A DNA stretch of 64,000 bases from Roseihalotalea indica (lineage in GTDB: Bacteria > Bacteroidota > Bacteroidia > Cytophagales > Cyclobacteriaceae), in the NCBI RefSeq assembly GCF_022458895.1, contig NZ_JAINFL010000002.1:124001-188000 (forward strand), given 5' to 3'. Numbering within the stretch: the stretch's first letter is position 1; each line of letters starts with the position of its first letter. Positions 16,940 to 27,257 of the stretch are shown here, piece by piece. The notes under the pieces are model-generated. The model did no database searches. It saw nothing but the letters and a program-made list of their open reading frames with translations, and was not told where the DNA came from. The position numbers were made by a program, and so were the translations under genes.

Positions 16940-17235
16940 AGGTGGTGCGGTTGCGAAATTATGACCTAATCTTGCCAATACAAAACAACCGTTGGTAAAT
17001 GCTACGCATGAAGGCAATAAATTAGCAAGTTCGTAAACAATTGTAGGTCAATAAGTTTATAGTAAGTTAGTTATAACAGTAAGCAAGAGGCTATTGGCAG
17101 TTAGTTAATCATGAGTAAAGGTAATTAACCATCTACTCTACTTATTTTCCACCAGCTCAACTGATACTGTTTACTACTAACGGCTTACTGAATACATTTA
17201 CTACTTTATCAGACCAATCTGAGCAATACTTGTTT

Positions 17236-18105
17236 ATGAGCTTACTGACTGTTTCACATCCAGCCCCTCTAACCTCGCTACATGGGAATAAGCCCATTGC
17301 TTACGACGTTCATTACCTGCCCGATATGTCGCCCAAGCCAGTCATTGTGTTTGTACACGGTTTTAAAGGGTTTAAAGATTGGGGATACTTTAATTTACTG
17401 GCCGATACCTTTGCCCGGGCCGGGTTTGTTTTCGTTAAAATTAATCTCTCGCATAACGGAACATCACCCGCTCACCCAACAGATTTTGTAGACCTGGAAG
17501 CCTTCGGTCATAATAATTTCAGCATTGAGTTGGATGACCTGGGCGTACTCATCGACCACCTCTCCTACCCCGAGTTTGGTATTCCTGCTCAGGAGATGGA
17601 CCTGACCCGCCTATCACTGATGGGCCACAGCCGGGGTGGTTCACTGGTGCTGTTAAAAGCCCACGAAGATACGCGAGTAAAGCAGGTAATTACCATGGCC
17701 GCTGTGTCAGACCTGGAAGACCGCTGGCCCCAGTCGCTGCTGGATGAATGGAAAAAGGCAGGGGTATATCATATTCAGAATAGCCGCACCAAGCAAAATA
17801 TGCCGTTGTATTACCAAATTGTAAAAGATTATTATGCTCACAAAGAGCGGTTTCAGGTACCCGAGGCCATCCGAAACCTTACTGCACCCATTTTAGCCTT
17901 TCACGGCACTAATGATGAAACCGTACCGGTATCTATGGCCGAAGATATCAGGCAGTGGAATACTGCTGCCAACGTGCAGATTATTGAAGGGGCCAATCAT
18001 ACGTTTGGCGGCAAACACCCGTATGAAGAGGATGCCCTGCCAGAAGCCGTACAGCAAATCATCGATGAGTCGGTCCGTTTTCTGAAGGGACCGACTTCCG
18101 GGTAA
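17236..18105 (+). CDS. Alpha/beta hydrolase (dienelactone-hydrolase/prolyl-oligopeptidase-like)
   Basis: The ATG at 17236 is chosen over a TTG six bases upstream. The 289-residue protein has the oxyanion-hole strand VIVFVHGFKGFKDWG, a nucleophile elbow GHSRGG with Ser132, acid Asp227 in HGTNDETVPV and catalytic His255 in GANHTFGG. This completes the Ser-Asp-His triad. No signal peptide is evident, so it acts in the cytoplasm; substrate unknown. A perfect 9-bp inverted repeat overlaps its last codons. Confidence 0.88.
   Translation: MSLLTVSHPAPLTSLHGNKPIAYDVHYLPDMSPKPVIVFVHGFKGFKDWGYFNLLADTFARAGFVFVKINLSHNGTSPAHPTDFVDLEAFGHNNFSIELDDLGVLIDHLSYPEFGIPAQEMDLTRLSLMGHSRGGSLVLLKAHEDTRVKQVITMAAVSDLEDRWPQSLLDEWKKAGVYHIQNSRTKQNMPLYYQIVKDYYAHKERFQVPEAIRNLTAPILAFHGTNDETVPVSMAEDIRQWNTAANVQIIEGANHTFGGKHPYEEDALPEAVQQIIDESVRFLKGPTSG
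18068..18096 (+). terminator. Strong hairpin over the 3' end of the hydrolase gene
   Basis: AGTCGGTCC at 18068-18076 pairs perfectly with GGACCGACT at 18088-18096, leaving an 11-base loop. The structure covers the final codons of the alpha/beta hydrolase gene. No T-run follows (the next bases are TCCGGG), so it is not a textbook intrinsic terminator; it may stop transcription poorly or protect the 3' end. Confidence 0.4.
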
Positions 18106-18324
18106 GCGTATATCAGGCAGCCGACACTTAGCGCATATTCTCTAGACCAATAGCTTACTTTGTATACATCCGTGTCAGGCAGTAGCCTAACTTCTGACCG
18201 TATGAGCCGTACAGAATGGAGTAGTTACGTTTCAAAAATAGCGTGGGAATAATATTAATCCTTTTACTTAGAGTTTCGGTGCTAGCCTAGCTCTAAATCT
18301 TACGGTCATAAAACCTATACCACT

Positions 18325-19083
18325 ATGCACTACTGGCCTCTTGCCTTACTTTTACTCCTGATGGTTGCCGCCTGCACTTCTCAGCCCAACCCCAAAGAAA
18401 TTGTGGCTCAGGCTATTGAGGTGCATGGGGGGCAACAGTACAACGGCTCACATATCTCTTTTGATTTCCGGGACCGCCACTATGATGCTTATCTGGACGG
18501 GGGCCAGTTCACGTACGAGCGCACCTGGCAAGACTCTCTGGGAAAAGTACACGATGTGCTCACCAAGCAGGGGTTGATGCGAGAGATTGATGGAGAAAGA
18601 GTCTCTTTATCGGAAGAAGACCAAAACAACTACGCCAACTCGATAAACTCGGTAATCTACTTTGCCCTGCTGCCGTATGCACTGGATGACCCGGCGGTGA
18701 ACACCTCTTATTTAGGGGTAGACACTATCAAACAGGAGCCTTACAACAAGATTCGTGTCACGTTTGATGAAGAAGGGGGAGGAACAGACTTTGAAGATGT
18801 ATACGTCTACTGGTTTCATCAGCGTACCCATACGATGGACTACCTGGCGTATGAGTTTCATGTAAACGAGGGAGGCACCCGCTTTCGCGAAGCTTATAAT
18901 ATTCGGGAAGTAAATGGTATCCGCTTTGCCGATTATATCAACTATACCGATACGCTGCATTCTTTTGCCTTAGAGGATTACGATGAGCAGCTTAAAGCAG
19001 ATCAGTTGCAGGAATTTTCCCGCATTGAATTAGAAAACATAGAAGTGGAAGCTGCTAGGCGCTCCTCGGTTGCGGTTTATTAG
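18325..19083 (+). CDS. DUF6503-type lipoprotein
   Basis: The 252-residue protein begins with a lipoprotein signal (ALLLLLMVAAC, lipobox VAAC) and continues KEIVAQAIEVHGGQQYNG, then a mostly beta sheet domain that includes HISFDFRDRHYDAYLDGG and EVNGIRFADYINY. The pattern of 'HGG' after a helix and repeated outer strands matches the DUF6503/LolA-like group of Bacteroidota lipoproteins, whose role is unknown (lipid or lipoprotein handling has been suggested from the fold). It converges with the PorU-like gene, 9 bases away, without a visible terminator. Confidence 0.75.
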   Translation: MHYWPLALLLLLMVAACTSQPNPKEIVAQAIEVHGGQQYNGSHISFDFRDRHYDAYLDGGQFTYERTWQDSLGKVHDVLTKQGLMREIDGERVSLSEEDQNNYANSINSVIYFALLPYALDDPAVNTSYLGVDTIKQEPYNKIRVTFDEEGGGTDFEDVYVYWFHQRTHTMDYLAYEFHVNEGGTRFREAYNIREVNGIRFADYINYTDTLHSFALEDYDEQLKADQLQEFSRIELENIEVEAARRSSVAVY

Positions 19084-19092
19084 TCAATGTAA

Positions 19093-22000
19093 CTACCGCA
19101 AAATATACAATTTGCCAAACTCCTGTTTAAAAGCCTTATCAGCTGAGGTCTCCCGGTGCTCCATTACCTGCCCATCGTTACGGACTACGACTCGGTACAA
19201 ATAAACTCCGTTGGCTAATTCATCGCCATATTCATCCCGCCCATCCCAGGCATATTGCGTAATGTTATTTCCCACGCGGATGGGGCCAATCTCATCCTGG
19301 GTAATCTCCCGCACAATCTTCCCGGTTACCGTCATAATCTGGATTTTAAGTTGGTCAGGAACTTCGGCGCCGGTTAGCGTAAAAACAAAGCGGGTACTGG
19401 TAGAAAAAGGATTCGGGTATGGGTAAAAATGGGTGATGGTAGAAGCATTGATTACTTCAAAGTGAATTTCGTAAGGGTTAGCCCCCGACGCATTACCACT
19501 GGCATCACTGGCCTGCACACTTAATTGGTAGAGTCCGTCTTCCAAGGCATCTGGCTGATACGTAATAGTAAACGGAGATTCTTCCGTGGCGGCACTCCAG
19601 GTAACATTAGGATGATCGAGGCTGACTCTTTTTAACGATCCATTTTGCGTTCGGGCGTTAGCACTGGAAACGGAAGCATCAGCAGTTGTTTCAACTTTAC
19701 CCAGCGCAATATCGATGCCGCTGGTGTCTTGCTTCTGCAAATAAGGGTTCTCATCGCGCAGCTCAATAGTAATTAAAGGGCGAGGGGCCACGATGTCGCC
19801 ATCCATAATGTATACTCCATCAAAAGCCACATCAACAATAGGGTTGGTTTCGTCGCCGCTAACCTTAAGCCAGTTTTCGGCGGTTAACAAGTTATTGGTA
19901 TAGATCTGCTCCGGTTGCTGCTCGGGGTTTACCTGAACGGTAAGATTATTTGTGCCAATACGGCCAAGAGTATTCACCGGAATGCTAAAGGTTGCGGTAT
20001 CTCCTTGAGCCGGAGCGGGCATATAAAGGGTATCCGTTTCAGACCGACGCTGCTCTTGGTTCAAAAGAGTATACACGACGGCCAGCGAATCTACAAAGTC
20101 TTGCTGAGACAAATTGTAAAAAGCACCGGTCACATTCAGTTGCTCTCCTTCCTGCTTTTCCGTTACAGTTTCGGATACATCTACCGAGATTAGTGTTCCT
20201 TCGGGAAGGGTTTCGTATAACACAATCCAGCTATTAAGTTGCGCTGGTGTTCGTTCGTTGGCATCCTCGGTTTCTAATTGCAGCCGCAGGTACGGATACT
20301 GCTGAGCATTAACGCCCGACAAATCTACGGCCGGTTGCCCCGCTACATTTTCAAGTAAAGTAACCACCTCGCCCTGGCTGGTTTCGCCCAACACGGTAAG
20401 CGTATAATCCAAGCCCTGAATATTGGTGCGCAATTCATTCCAGCTGCGGGCCGGTCCAATTCGTCTCCCCCGGATATTACCACTGCTGTATTGTCCGGTG
20501 ATTTGCTCATTAAGCGAAATGTCTTGCTCAGTAATGGGTATTTCACCTTCAGCATCGGCTCTGACCACCGTGGCTGTCCCTACGGCGGCATTCTTTCTGC
20601 CCAGAATCAGCAACGGCTCCCCTTCTTGTAAGTCTGTCAGAGTGCTGACATCCACCCCAATTTCCTGTAATTTGCTGAGAGTTTCGGCGGGCCATTGCGG
20701 ATATACCACATTACCCGTTGAGAATACCAGTACAGGATCATTCTCGCCCAGGGCTTCAATATAGCGCTCTAGAAAGCGGTCTTCTCCATTAATCTGGCTA
20801 TTATTAAATGTATTAATCACCTGAGGGGTGCGGCCGCAGGTGTTGCCATCAGCAAGGTCAAAGCCGGGTGGGGCAAGAACAGCGTAGGGTAGCAGGCCAT
20901 CTTGGGTGAAAGCTACCGCTGCAATACCATTTGTTTTACAACGAAGGCGGCTGTCCGATGGTCTTGTTAAAACATAAGGGGTGCCACCAATAATCAGTTC
21001 ATTAGAAACGGTTCCATCCACTCCGGCCGTAATTGCCTCAAAGGAGACACTGGTTTCTTCAAATGCCCATTGTTTGCTTTGGTAGGTCAGCTGGGTGATG
21101 ATATTCTCCTGCAATTGGATAGAGCTTGCTTGCGCCCAGCCATTTTCCGGGTTGTTTAGGTAAGTAAACGAGCTCTGGTTCCACTCATCTAATTCACCGG
21201 CCTGAGGATCGGCATATTTGCTGCGCCAGAAGTAGACGACACTGTCCTGGGTTAGGGGCAGTGTCACCTCCCACCGGGCTAAAGCCACTGCTTCCAGGGT
21301 TGTTTGTTGCTTTAGAGTACTGTTGAAAGTCGCAGAAGTATCCAGCTCCAATACGATGGTCCGAGGTGTGCCTGATCGTAGAGTTAGCTGTAGATTGCCC
21401 GGTTGCACCTGTATATTGATGTCAGGAGACGAGACAATTCCGTAATTAGCCGGAAATACATTGGCCGTGCCACTAATAGGTACAAAATAATCGATGATTG
21501 CGCGGTTGTTACTTTCATTAAGTTCGGCTACGGAATCCGGGCTATCGAGGATAACTTCCAACTGGTTGGCTCCGGCATTGCTGTTAGTTTCCAGATTGCG
21601 CACCGAAAACTGAAGCGTATCCTGATACAAAACCGGTGGGTACCACACCGGGCCATAGGTTTCAATAGAGCCATCGCTAAAAGTACGTCGCACTGACAGG
21701 GCCAGGGAGTCAGTCAGTGTTCTTCCAAAATTGCGAACAATACAATTGACGGCAAATGAATCCGATGCAGCTGTAATCGGGCCTTCCTGCAAGGGGGTAA
21801 TGAATATGTTGTCGGTATCAACTTCATAATCTGGTTTTCCTCTTCCGAACAGCGTTAGAGAGGGGTCGCCCTGATGGACCAACTGTTGCACTTGTGAATC
21901 ATGCATTTCCCAGGCGGAGGTCCCTATTTGTTCAATGAAGCGGCGTTCGCTCTCTTTTTTGATAGCTCCCAGCGGTTGGTTTATCCAGGCACTGTCTCCA

Positions 22001-24204
22001 AAGGCTACTTCGTAGAATCGGTCGGAATAATTTTTTAGTACGCTGGAGATACCGATAGAGCTATGTGCCATTACATGCAGTGCCCCCCGGTCTTTAGTGC
22101 GAATCCAGTCTTCGCCATACGTATATTCGGTGCTAAAGACATTGCCAGCATTGCAGCCATTTAATAAGATAGCAGGATACTTACCTTGGTTTCGGTAACC
22201 CATCTCGTCGTCTGAAGCAAAGCCAATCTCAATATCGGTACGCGTAGTAGATGAGTGCCCGAAAAAGGTGATCAGAGAAACTCCTTTATTAACTTCATCT
22301 GCAATATTGATAAGTTCGGTAGCATTATTAGTCTTTTTTGTTTGCGTTGCTACCTGTCCGCCCAAGAAATCGCTTTCAGCAACCGTTTTGAAATTATCTA
22401 CATACCGGCCATAAAGAGATAGCTCAAACGCTGATACGCCACCACTTAAATGTACCAGGTGCTTTTTCCACAAAGCTTCTCGGGTAGTTGTCTCCTGATA
22501 ATCATCGGCCAGGGTACGGCTTTCTGCTTGCTTCACTTTGTCCAGATAATTAGCCACATCACTGGGCGAGTTGGCATTAATTCGTCCTGTTGGAATAGCC
22601 GCTCCAATCCCATCACTTCCTTTCAATCCGGCCGTATAGACAACATCTGAACCAGGGAAGCCGCCGGGCGGAATATAGTCATGCACACTAAATGAGGATG
22701 GATCACTTCGGTGGTACTTGTAATAGATAAGAAGTCCTTTTCCAATTAATAACAAGAACTGAGGGTCACCCACGGAAAGCATATAATCGGCAAATCGGCG
22801 AATCGCCAGCGGAGTAATTTCCCCATAACTAAATTGATTATATAACTGATCTATGTTTACCAGTAGTGGTTGATGCCCGGTGGAAATTCGGTAATCGCGA
22901 TAAGCCGCAACCGGATCACTGTAAGCTCCCGCTGGCTGGCGCAAAGCAGCGTGGCTTATCATCAGAAACTTAGCTGATGGCTCAATTGGAGTAAAGCTTA
23001 CTTTTCGCAGGTTAGTAATGGGTTGCACATCTGATAAAAACAGTGTTCGTGCTATGTCGGTATTCGGAACAATGGCTGAGAGTGAAGTTGCTCCGCCATT
23101 GTATCCGATAATTCCGGGGCTGTTAGGATCGGTAATATCCCACAATTGAGCTGCCGTTGGAGGGTTGGCTACCTCAAGATAGGATTTGCCATTAATGTTT
23201 TCAGGTAAATGAATGTATTGATCCTGCGCTTGGGCATTGGGTTGTTGGGCATAGGTGAATTCCAATAAAGCTAGAGAAGCATTATCAACGTTCCCATCTA
23301 CTCCATTCACCGTTAGCCGTACGATAAACTGCTCTGTGCCAACATCACTCCACTCCAATGCTCCGGTTACCCAGTAATTATCGTAGTAGTTGAATTCTGC
23401 TGTGGTTAGGGTTCGTAAAGAAGCCGTACTGCTACCTACCTGTATGGTAACGTTATGCAGCCGATTATTTCGCCCGGTAAGTAGCAGACGCAGTTGAGGC
23501 TTAGGGCCGCTGGGCACAATATTTCGTACCGATATTGAATAATCGACTGATTCACCCTTTTTAATTCGTGGTCCGGTCCACCCTTCGCCATAATCAAAAG
23601 TACTCAGCCGACTGGTAGCGTCAGTAGGCGAGCCGAGAGGGTATTGCCGACCGCCTTCAAACGCATCAGTTAATATCAGCCGCTCCTCTTGTAGATGATA
23701 TGGCTCTGCTGGTAGATTATTAACATTGTTTTCAGCGAAACTAGCTGCTCTTTTTCCAGTGCCGGTATCCAGCCGCCAGGTGAGAAAGTAGGCTGTAGTA
23801 TCGGAGTATAAATTATAGTAAGGGTGCGGTTGCGCTTCGGCCGGTTGGTACAGGTCGGCATCCAGAGTGCCGTCATTGCGTTGGCCGTAAAAGCGGATGT
23901 AATCGCCCTGGTTAAAGCGAGCGTCCTGCTGCCCTTGTACTACAATAGCCTGTTCTACTCCGCGAAAGAATAACTGAATACGTCGGGGATCGATAGAGGC
24001 TACGGGGAAACCCGCCTGCTGTAAAGTATTGTAGTCAATCTGGTAAATACCATCTTCTCCAATAGGTATTTTATAGTACTGCTGGTTGTTGACGATCCAT
24101 TCGTTACCGAAGCGCTGCGCGCTGGCACCATGAACAATGAACAAGGAGCAATGTACAATGAGTATGAAGAGCCTTATAGTTAGATAGTGTAGTAGCTTAT
24201 TCAT
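19093..24204 (-). CDS. C25 (gingipain)-family type IX secretion sortase-like protein, PorU2-like
   Basis: The ATG at 24204 overlaps the PorV-like gene's stop by 8 bases and is preferred to a start 24 bases upstream. At about 1703 residues it is much longer than classic PorU. After a signal peptide (LTIRLFILIVHCSLFIVHGA) comes a pro-region-like beta domain, then the C25 peptidase domain with catalytic-type His650 in FFGHSS and Cys684 in LNGCNAG. CARDB/Ig-like domains follow, and the C-terminus has an FlgD-like/T9SS-type end (YPYPNPFSTSTRF, YAWDGRDEYGDELANGVYLYRV). PorU cleaves and attaches type IX cargo at the outer membrane. The length and the C-terminal sorting-like domain point to the PorU2 branch, whose function is not established. 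Confidence 0.82.
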   Translation of the reverse strand: MNKLLHYLTIRLFILIVHCSLFIVHGASAQRFGNEWIVNNQQYYKIPIGEDGIYQIDYNTLQQAGFPVASIDPRRIQLFFRGVEQAIVVQGQQDARFNQGDYIRFYGQRNDGTLDADLYQPAEAQPHPYYNLYSDTTAYFLTWRLDTGTGKRAASFAENNVNNLPAEPYHLQEERLILTDAFEGGRQYPLGSPTDATSRLSTFDYGEGWTGPRIKKGESVDYSISVRNIVPSGPKPQLRLLLTGRNNRLHNVTIQVGSSTASLRTLTTAEFNYYDNYWVTGALEWSDVGTEQFIVRLTVNGVDGNVDNASLALLEFTYAQQPNAQAQDQYIHLPENINGKSYLEVANPPTAAQLWDITDPNSPGIIGYNGGATSLSAIVPNTDIARTLFLSDVQPITNLRKVSFTPIEPSAKFLMISHAALRQPAGAYSDPVAAYRDYRISTGHQPLLVNIDQLYNQFSYGEITPLAIRRFADYMLSVGDPQFLLLIGKGLLIYYKYHRSDPSSFSVHDYIPPGGFPGSDVVYTAGLKGSDGIGAAIPTGRINANSPSDVANYLDKVKQAESRTLADDYQETTTREALWKKHLVHLSGGVSAFELSLYGRYVDNFKTVAESDFLGGQVATQTKKTNNATELINIADEVNKGVSLITFFGHSSTTRTDIEIGFASDDEMGYRNQGKYPAILLNGCNAGNVFSTEYTYGEDWIRTKDRGALHVMAHSSIGISSVLKNYSDRFYEVAFGDSAWINQPLGAIKKESERRFIEQIGTSAWEMHDSQVQQLVHQGDPSLTLFGRGKPDYEVDTDNIFITPLQEGPITAASDSFAVNCIVRNFGRTLTDSLALSVRRTFSDGSIETYGPVWYPPVLYQDTLQFSVRNLETNSNAGANQLEVILDSPDSVAELNESNNRAIIDYFVPISGTANVFPANYGIVSSPDINIQVQPGNLQLTLRSGTPRTIVLELDTSATFNSTLKQQTTLEAVALARWEVTLPLTQDSVVYFWRSKYADPQAGELDEWNQSSFTYLNNPENGWAQASSIQLQENIITQLTYQSKQWAFEETSVSFEAITAGVDGTVSNELIIGGTPYVLTRPSDSRLRCKTNGIAAVAFTQDGLLPYAVLAPPGFDLADGNTCGRTPQVINTFNNSQINGEDRFLERYIEALGENDPVLVFSTGNVVYPQWPAETLSKLQEIGVDVSTLTDLQEGEPLLILGRKNAAVGTATVVRADAEGEIPITEQDISLNEQITGQYSSGNIRGRRIGPARSWNELRTNIQGLDYTLTVLGETSQGEVVTLLENVAGQPAVDLSGVNAQQYPYLRLQLETEDANERTPAQLNSWIVLYETLPEGTLISVDVSETVTEKQEGEQLNVTGAFYNLSQQDFVDSLAVVYTLLNQEQRRSETDTLYMPAPAQGDTATFSIPVNTLGRIGTNNLTVQVNPEQQPEQIYTNNLLTAENWLKVSGDETNPIVDVAFDGVYIMDGDIVAPRPLITIELRDENPYLQKQDTSGIDIALGKVETTADASVSSANARTQNGSLKRVSLDHPNVTWSAATEESPFTITYQPDALEDGLYQLSVQASDASGNASGANPYEIHFEVINASTITHFYPYPNPFSTSTRFVFTLTGAEVPDQLKIQIMTVTGKIVREITQDEIGPIRVGNNITQYAWDGRDEYGDELANGVYLYRVVVRNDGQVMEHRETSADKAFKQEFGKLYILR
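24128..24166. repeat. ACAATGA-type heptamer repeat inside the PorU2 signal-peptide region
   Basis: On the plus strand CCATGAACAATGAACAAGG and GCAATGTACAATGAGTATG are near-tandem copies of a heptamer-like word. On the coding strand they spell the odd LFILIVHCSLFIVH of the signal peptide. This kind of simple repeat gives a hydrophobic stretch by chance. Confidence 0.4.
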
Positions 24205-25288
24205 CTTCCTCCGTTTTACCGAACCCAAACTTCAGTGAGAAGACATGCGAGTAAAGAGACTCGGCCTGATCACCAATATCCGTGAGAGCGTAGTCGATCT
24301 GCAATTTGCCTAGCACTACCCCTACCCCAAAATCTGGTTGGTACGTACGGTAGGTGCTGCCATCAAAGTCTTTTACCTGCTGGATATTACCCACTCCGGC
24401 CCGCAGAAAAACAATAGTTTCGTAATCTAGCTCCAGCCCTACCGATGGATCTAGCGAGGTAGCATCTGAACCAAGTAGTACATTTCGCTTACCATCAAAA
24501 GTAAAGGTAACGTCGGCCGTGGCCAGAATACCCAGGCGATTTTTCCACAGCCGTTGCGATTTGCCTACCCCCAGCGAGGCCCGAGGCAGGGTAAGTTCAA
24601 TAGAGTTATCAGGAATCTGGTTACCGGTTTGGGTATAAATATCAATGACCAACTCAGAGTTGTGAGACCAGGCATTAAAGGTACCGGTGACGTCGTGCAA
24701 CATCAGGCCGAAAAACCAGGTGGGTAAGCGGTATTGCGCTCCGGCATCCAGGCCAAACCCCCAGGCATTGGCAAAGTTGCCCACGCTCCGGTGAATGATC
24801 TTGAAATTAGCGCCCAGCTGTAGGCGGGGAATAGACCGTAGACGGCGAGCATAGGAAAACAGGAAAGCGTAATCGGCCGCTGCGAAAAAGCGAATGCGGT
24901 CGTAGTTAATTCGCCCGTTAGCGTCGTACAGAAAACGGGTATCGGGAATATCGTCTACGGCAAAGCGAATGACAGAAATACCAAGGGTGCTGAGCGAGTC
25001 GATGCGGGTAGCAAAGCCACCATAGTCGAACTTGGCAATGCCGGCAAAATACTCGGCATGCATCAGCGAAGCTTCGTAGGGGTTCTCTAGGCTAGCCAGC
25101 CCGGCGGGGTTCCAGTAACCGGAGGTAACATCAGAAACCACAGCGGTTTGGGTACCGGCCATGCCTAGGGCCCTTCCGCCTACTCCAATGGCCAGAAACT
25201 CATTGCTGTATTTAGGAGTACGGATTTGCGCGTGCAGCGAAGCACTCAGCAAGCAAAGGAGTAATAACAACCTCACAGTCAATTGCAT
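24197..25288 (-). CDS. PorV/PorQ-family outer-membrane protein (PorV2-like)
   Basis: The 363-residue protein has a signal peptide (LTVRLLLLLCLLSASLHA) and the family opening KYSNEFLAIGVGGRALGMAG, followed by SGYWNPAGLA, both hallmarks of the PorV/PorQ family (FadL-like beta-barrels of the type IX system). PorV helps deliver cargo from the translocon to the PorU sortase. Here the gene overlaps the PorU2-like gene by 8 bases, so the two are translated together and very likely act as a pair. Final residues KTEEDE replace the usual terminal aromatic residue, though FSLKFGFG precedes it closely. Confidence 0.85.
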   Translation of the reverse strand: MQLTVRLLLLLCLLSASLHAQIRTPKYSNEFLAIGVGGRALGMAGTQTAVVSDVTSGYWNPAGLASLENPYEASLMHAEYFAGIAKFDYGGFATRIDSLSTLGISVIRFAVDDIPDTRFLYDANGRINYDRIRFFAAADYAFLFSYARRLRSIPRLQLGANFKIIHRSVGNFANAWGFGLDAGAQYRLPTWFFGLMLHDVTGTFNAWSHNSELVIDIYTQTGNQIPDNSIELTLPRASLGVGKSQRLWKNRLGILATADVTFTFDGKRNVLLGSDATSLDPSVGLELDYETIVFLRAGVGNIQQVKDFDGSTYRTYQPDFGVGVVLGKLQIDYALTDIGDQAESLYSHVFSLKFGFGKTEEDE

Positions 25289-25563
25289 GAAGCCAATTTA
25301 GCCAATCTTACGCACGCCTAAACGTTCCTTAGATAAAAATTACTCCTGCTTGTCGGTCTGCTTACGTAAGGTTTTAAATTACTTTAGAAGGCTTATAGTA
25401 AGTGGCTGTTTATATAGCTGCTTCAGAATTGGATTATGCTAGAAAAGGCTTGATTTATGCCAATATTACTGGCGGTTCTTGCTACTTTTCCTGGCAGAAA
25501 AATACCTGAAGAAAAAATAATCCTTAGGAAAAGAATGTACTTTTCAGCTAAAATTAACTTTTC

Positions 25564-26391
25564 CTACAGTTGCAGGTGAAATGCCTGCACATGATCTTTC
25601 AGAAAAATCCGGGCTTTCGCATCAAAATCGTCGGTAGACTCCGTGGTGTAGTAGGTTTTTTGTCCCTGTCGGGTACAGCGGGCATTCATTTCAGGGTGCT
25701 TTTTCAGATATTGCACTAGGCTGCGTGCTACGATATCGCCCTGTGAAACCAGGCGGATATGCGGTGGCAGAAACTTGGTAATTTTATGAGCCAGCAGCGG
25801 GTAATGCGTACAGGCCAGTAAAATGGTATCAATCTCAGGTGACTTTTCCAGCAGTCGGTCTATGTGCTGTTTGATAAAATAATCAGCACCCGGAGTGTTG
25901 TACTCATTATTTTCTACCAGCGGCACCCACATAGGGCATGCCTCCTGATAAATTTTAACATCCGGGAAGAACTTATGAATCTCAATAGGATACGATTCGG
26001 AGTTAACAGTGCCCTGCGTAGCAAAAATACCCACATGACCACTACGGGAGTAGGTACCAATCACTTCAGTGGTGGGGCGAATAACTCCCAGTACCCGGCG
26101 CGAGCCATTGAGTTCGGGTAAATCGCGTTGCTGGATGGTTCGCAGAGCTTTGGCTGATGCAGTATTGCAGGCCAGAATCACCAGATTGCACCCCATATCA
26201 AACAGGTGGCGCACACACTCCAGGGTGTAATGATATACCACGTCAAAAGAGCGAATACCATATGGGTTCCGGGCGTTATCACCCAGATAAATATAATCGT
26301 ATTCAGGTAACTGCTTGGTAAGCTGCTGGAAGATGGTAAGCCCTCCATAGCCCGAATCAAATACCCCGATGGGGCCTGGTGGATGCAACAT
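25564..26391 (-). CDS. murI: Glutamate racemase
   Basis: The 275-residue enzyme starts at the ATG at 26391 (a GTG lies directly before it). It carries Asp12 in VFDSGYGGLT, catalytic Cys75 in VILACNTASA and Cys194 in LLACTHYPLL, the two thiol acid/base residues that interconvert L- and D-glutamate for peptidoglycan. Length and motif spacing are standard. It is monocistronic in this window, divergent from the DUF1080 gene. Confidence 0.95.
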   Translation of the reverse strand: MLHPPGPIGVFDSGYGGLTIFQQLTKQLPEYDYIYLGDNARNPYGIRSFDVVYHYTLECVRHLFDMGCNLVILACNTASAKALRTIQQRDLPELNGSRRVLGVIRPTTEVIGTYSRSGHVGIFATQGTVNSESYPIEIHKFFPDVKIYQEACPMWVPLVENNEYNTPGADYFIKQHIDRLLEKSPEIDTILLACTHYPLLAHKITKFLPPHIRLVSQGDIVARSLVQYLKKHPEMNARCTRQGQKTYYTTESTDDFDAKARIFLKDHVQAFHLQL

Positions 26392-26557
26392 CACTATTCT
26401 CTTTCCGTCGGTTTGCTAAGGTTTTACTGTATTAATTCGCTTGCAGCTATCGTGCCAGCCTTTACTGACTGGCTATACCCATTGTGCAATGAAAAATGCC
26501 GGATTTATTGTAAGTTAGAGCACGTAATAAATGACAAGCTACTAAAACACAACCAAC

Positions 26558-27157
26558 ATGCAGCGTAAATTAATCCCTTTTCTGATACTAATCTTATTAC
26601 CTGCCCTCTTTATTCAAGCCAATGATGATCCGAAAATGAAGAAAATCTTCAACGGAAAGAATTTAAAGGGTTGGGTGGAACCGGAAAATAATACATGGTG
26701 GTCGGTAGAAGACGGCATACTCTTGGTGAAGAGCGGTCCGGAGAAGCAAGGCTCTATTCTGTGGACGAAGAAATCATATAAAGATTTTGTAATACAGGCT
26801 GACTTTAAGATGGGTGAGGGTACGGTAGACTCCGGCATTTTTCTGCGGGCCGAAGAGCAACAGATACAGATTGGCGAATCGGGCTCGCTTAAACGCGACA
26901 TGACGGCTTCGCCCTACATCCCAGGTAAGGGCTACCCGGTAGAAGCCGAAGGTGTGAAAGATTTGCTGAAGATGGATGACTGGAACACGATGAAAGTGCG
27001 TGCTGAGGGCAGTAAATACACTGTATGGCTCAATGGGCAAGAGGTAATGAATTATACTTCCGAAGATGCCCCTGAAGAAGGCCCCATCGGTTTGCAACTA
27101 CACCCCGGCCGCGACATGACCATTGATTATCGTAATATTATGGCGGCAGAATTGTAG
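26558..27157 (+). CDS. DUF1080 / 3-keto-disaccharide-hydrolase-domain secreted protein
   Basis: This 199-residue protein has a signal peptide (KLIPFLILILLPALFIQA) and a single concanavalin-like beta-sandwich domain of the DUF1080 family: FNGKNLKGWVEPENNTWWSV, then FVIQADFKMG, DSGIFLRA and the end GPIGLQLHPGRDMTIDYRNI. Relatives act on 3-keto-sugars or bind carbohydrates; catalytic activity is not certain from the sequence. It would work in the periplasm. It stands alone with a long non-coding tail region behind it. Confidence 0.85.
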   Translation: MQRKLIPFLILILLPALFIQANDDPKMKKIFNGKNLKGWVEPENNTWWSVEDGILLVKSGPEKQGSILWTKKSYKDFVIQADFKMGEGTVDSGIFLRAEEQQIQIGESGSLKRDMTASPYIPGKGYPVEAEGVKDLLKMDDWNTMKVRAEGSKYTVWLNGQEVMNYTSEDAPEEGPIGLQLHPGRDMTIDYRNIMAAEL

Positions 27158-27257
27158 TTTTTTAAAGTGTTTAGTTCTTGGTGAAAAAGTCAGGTGCTTT
27201 AAGTTATCCTTTACGCATATCCATTACCCCTTTTCCGAAAAGCAAATAACTGCTGTT

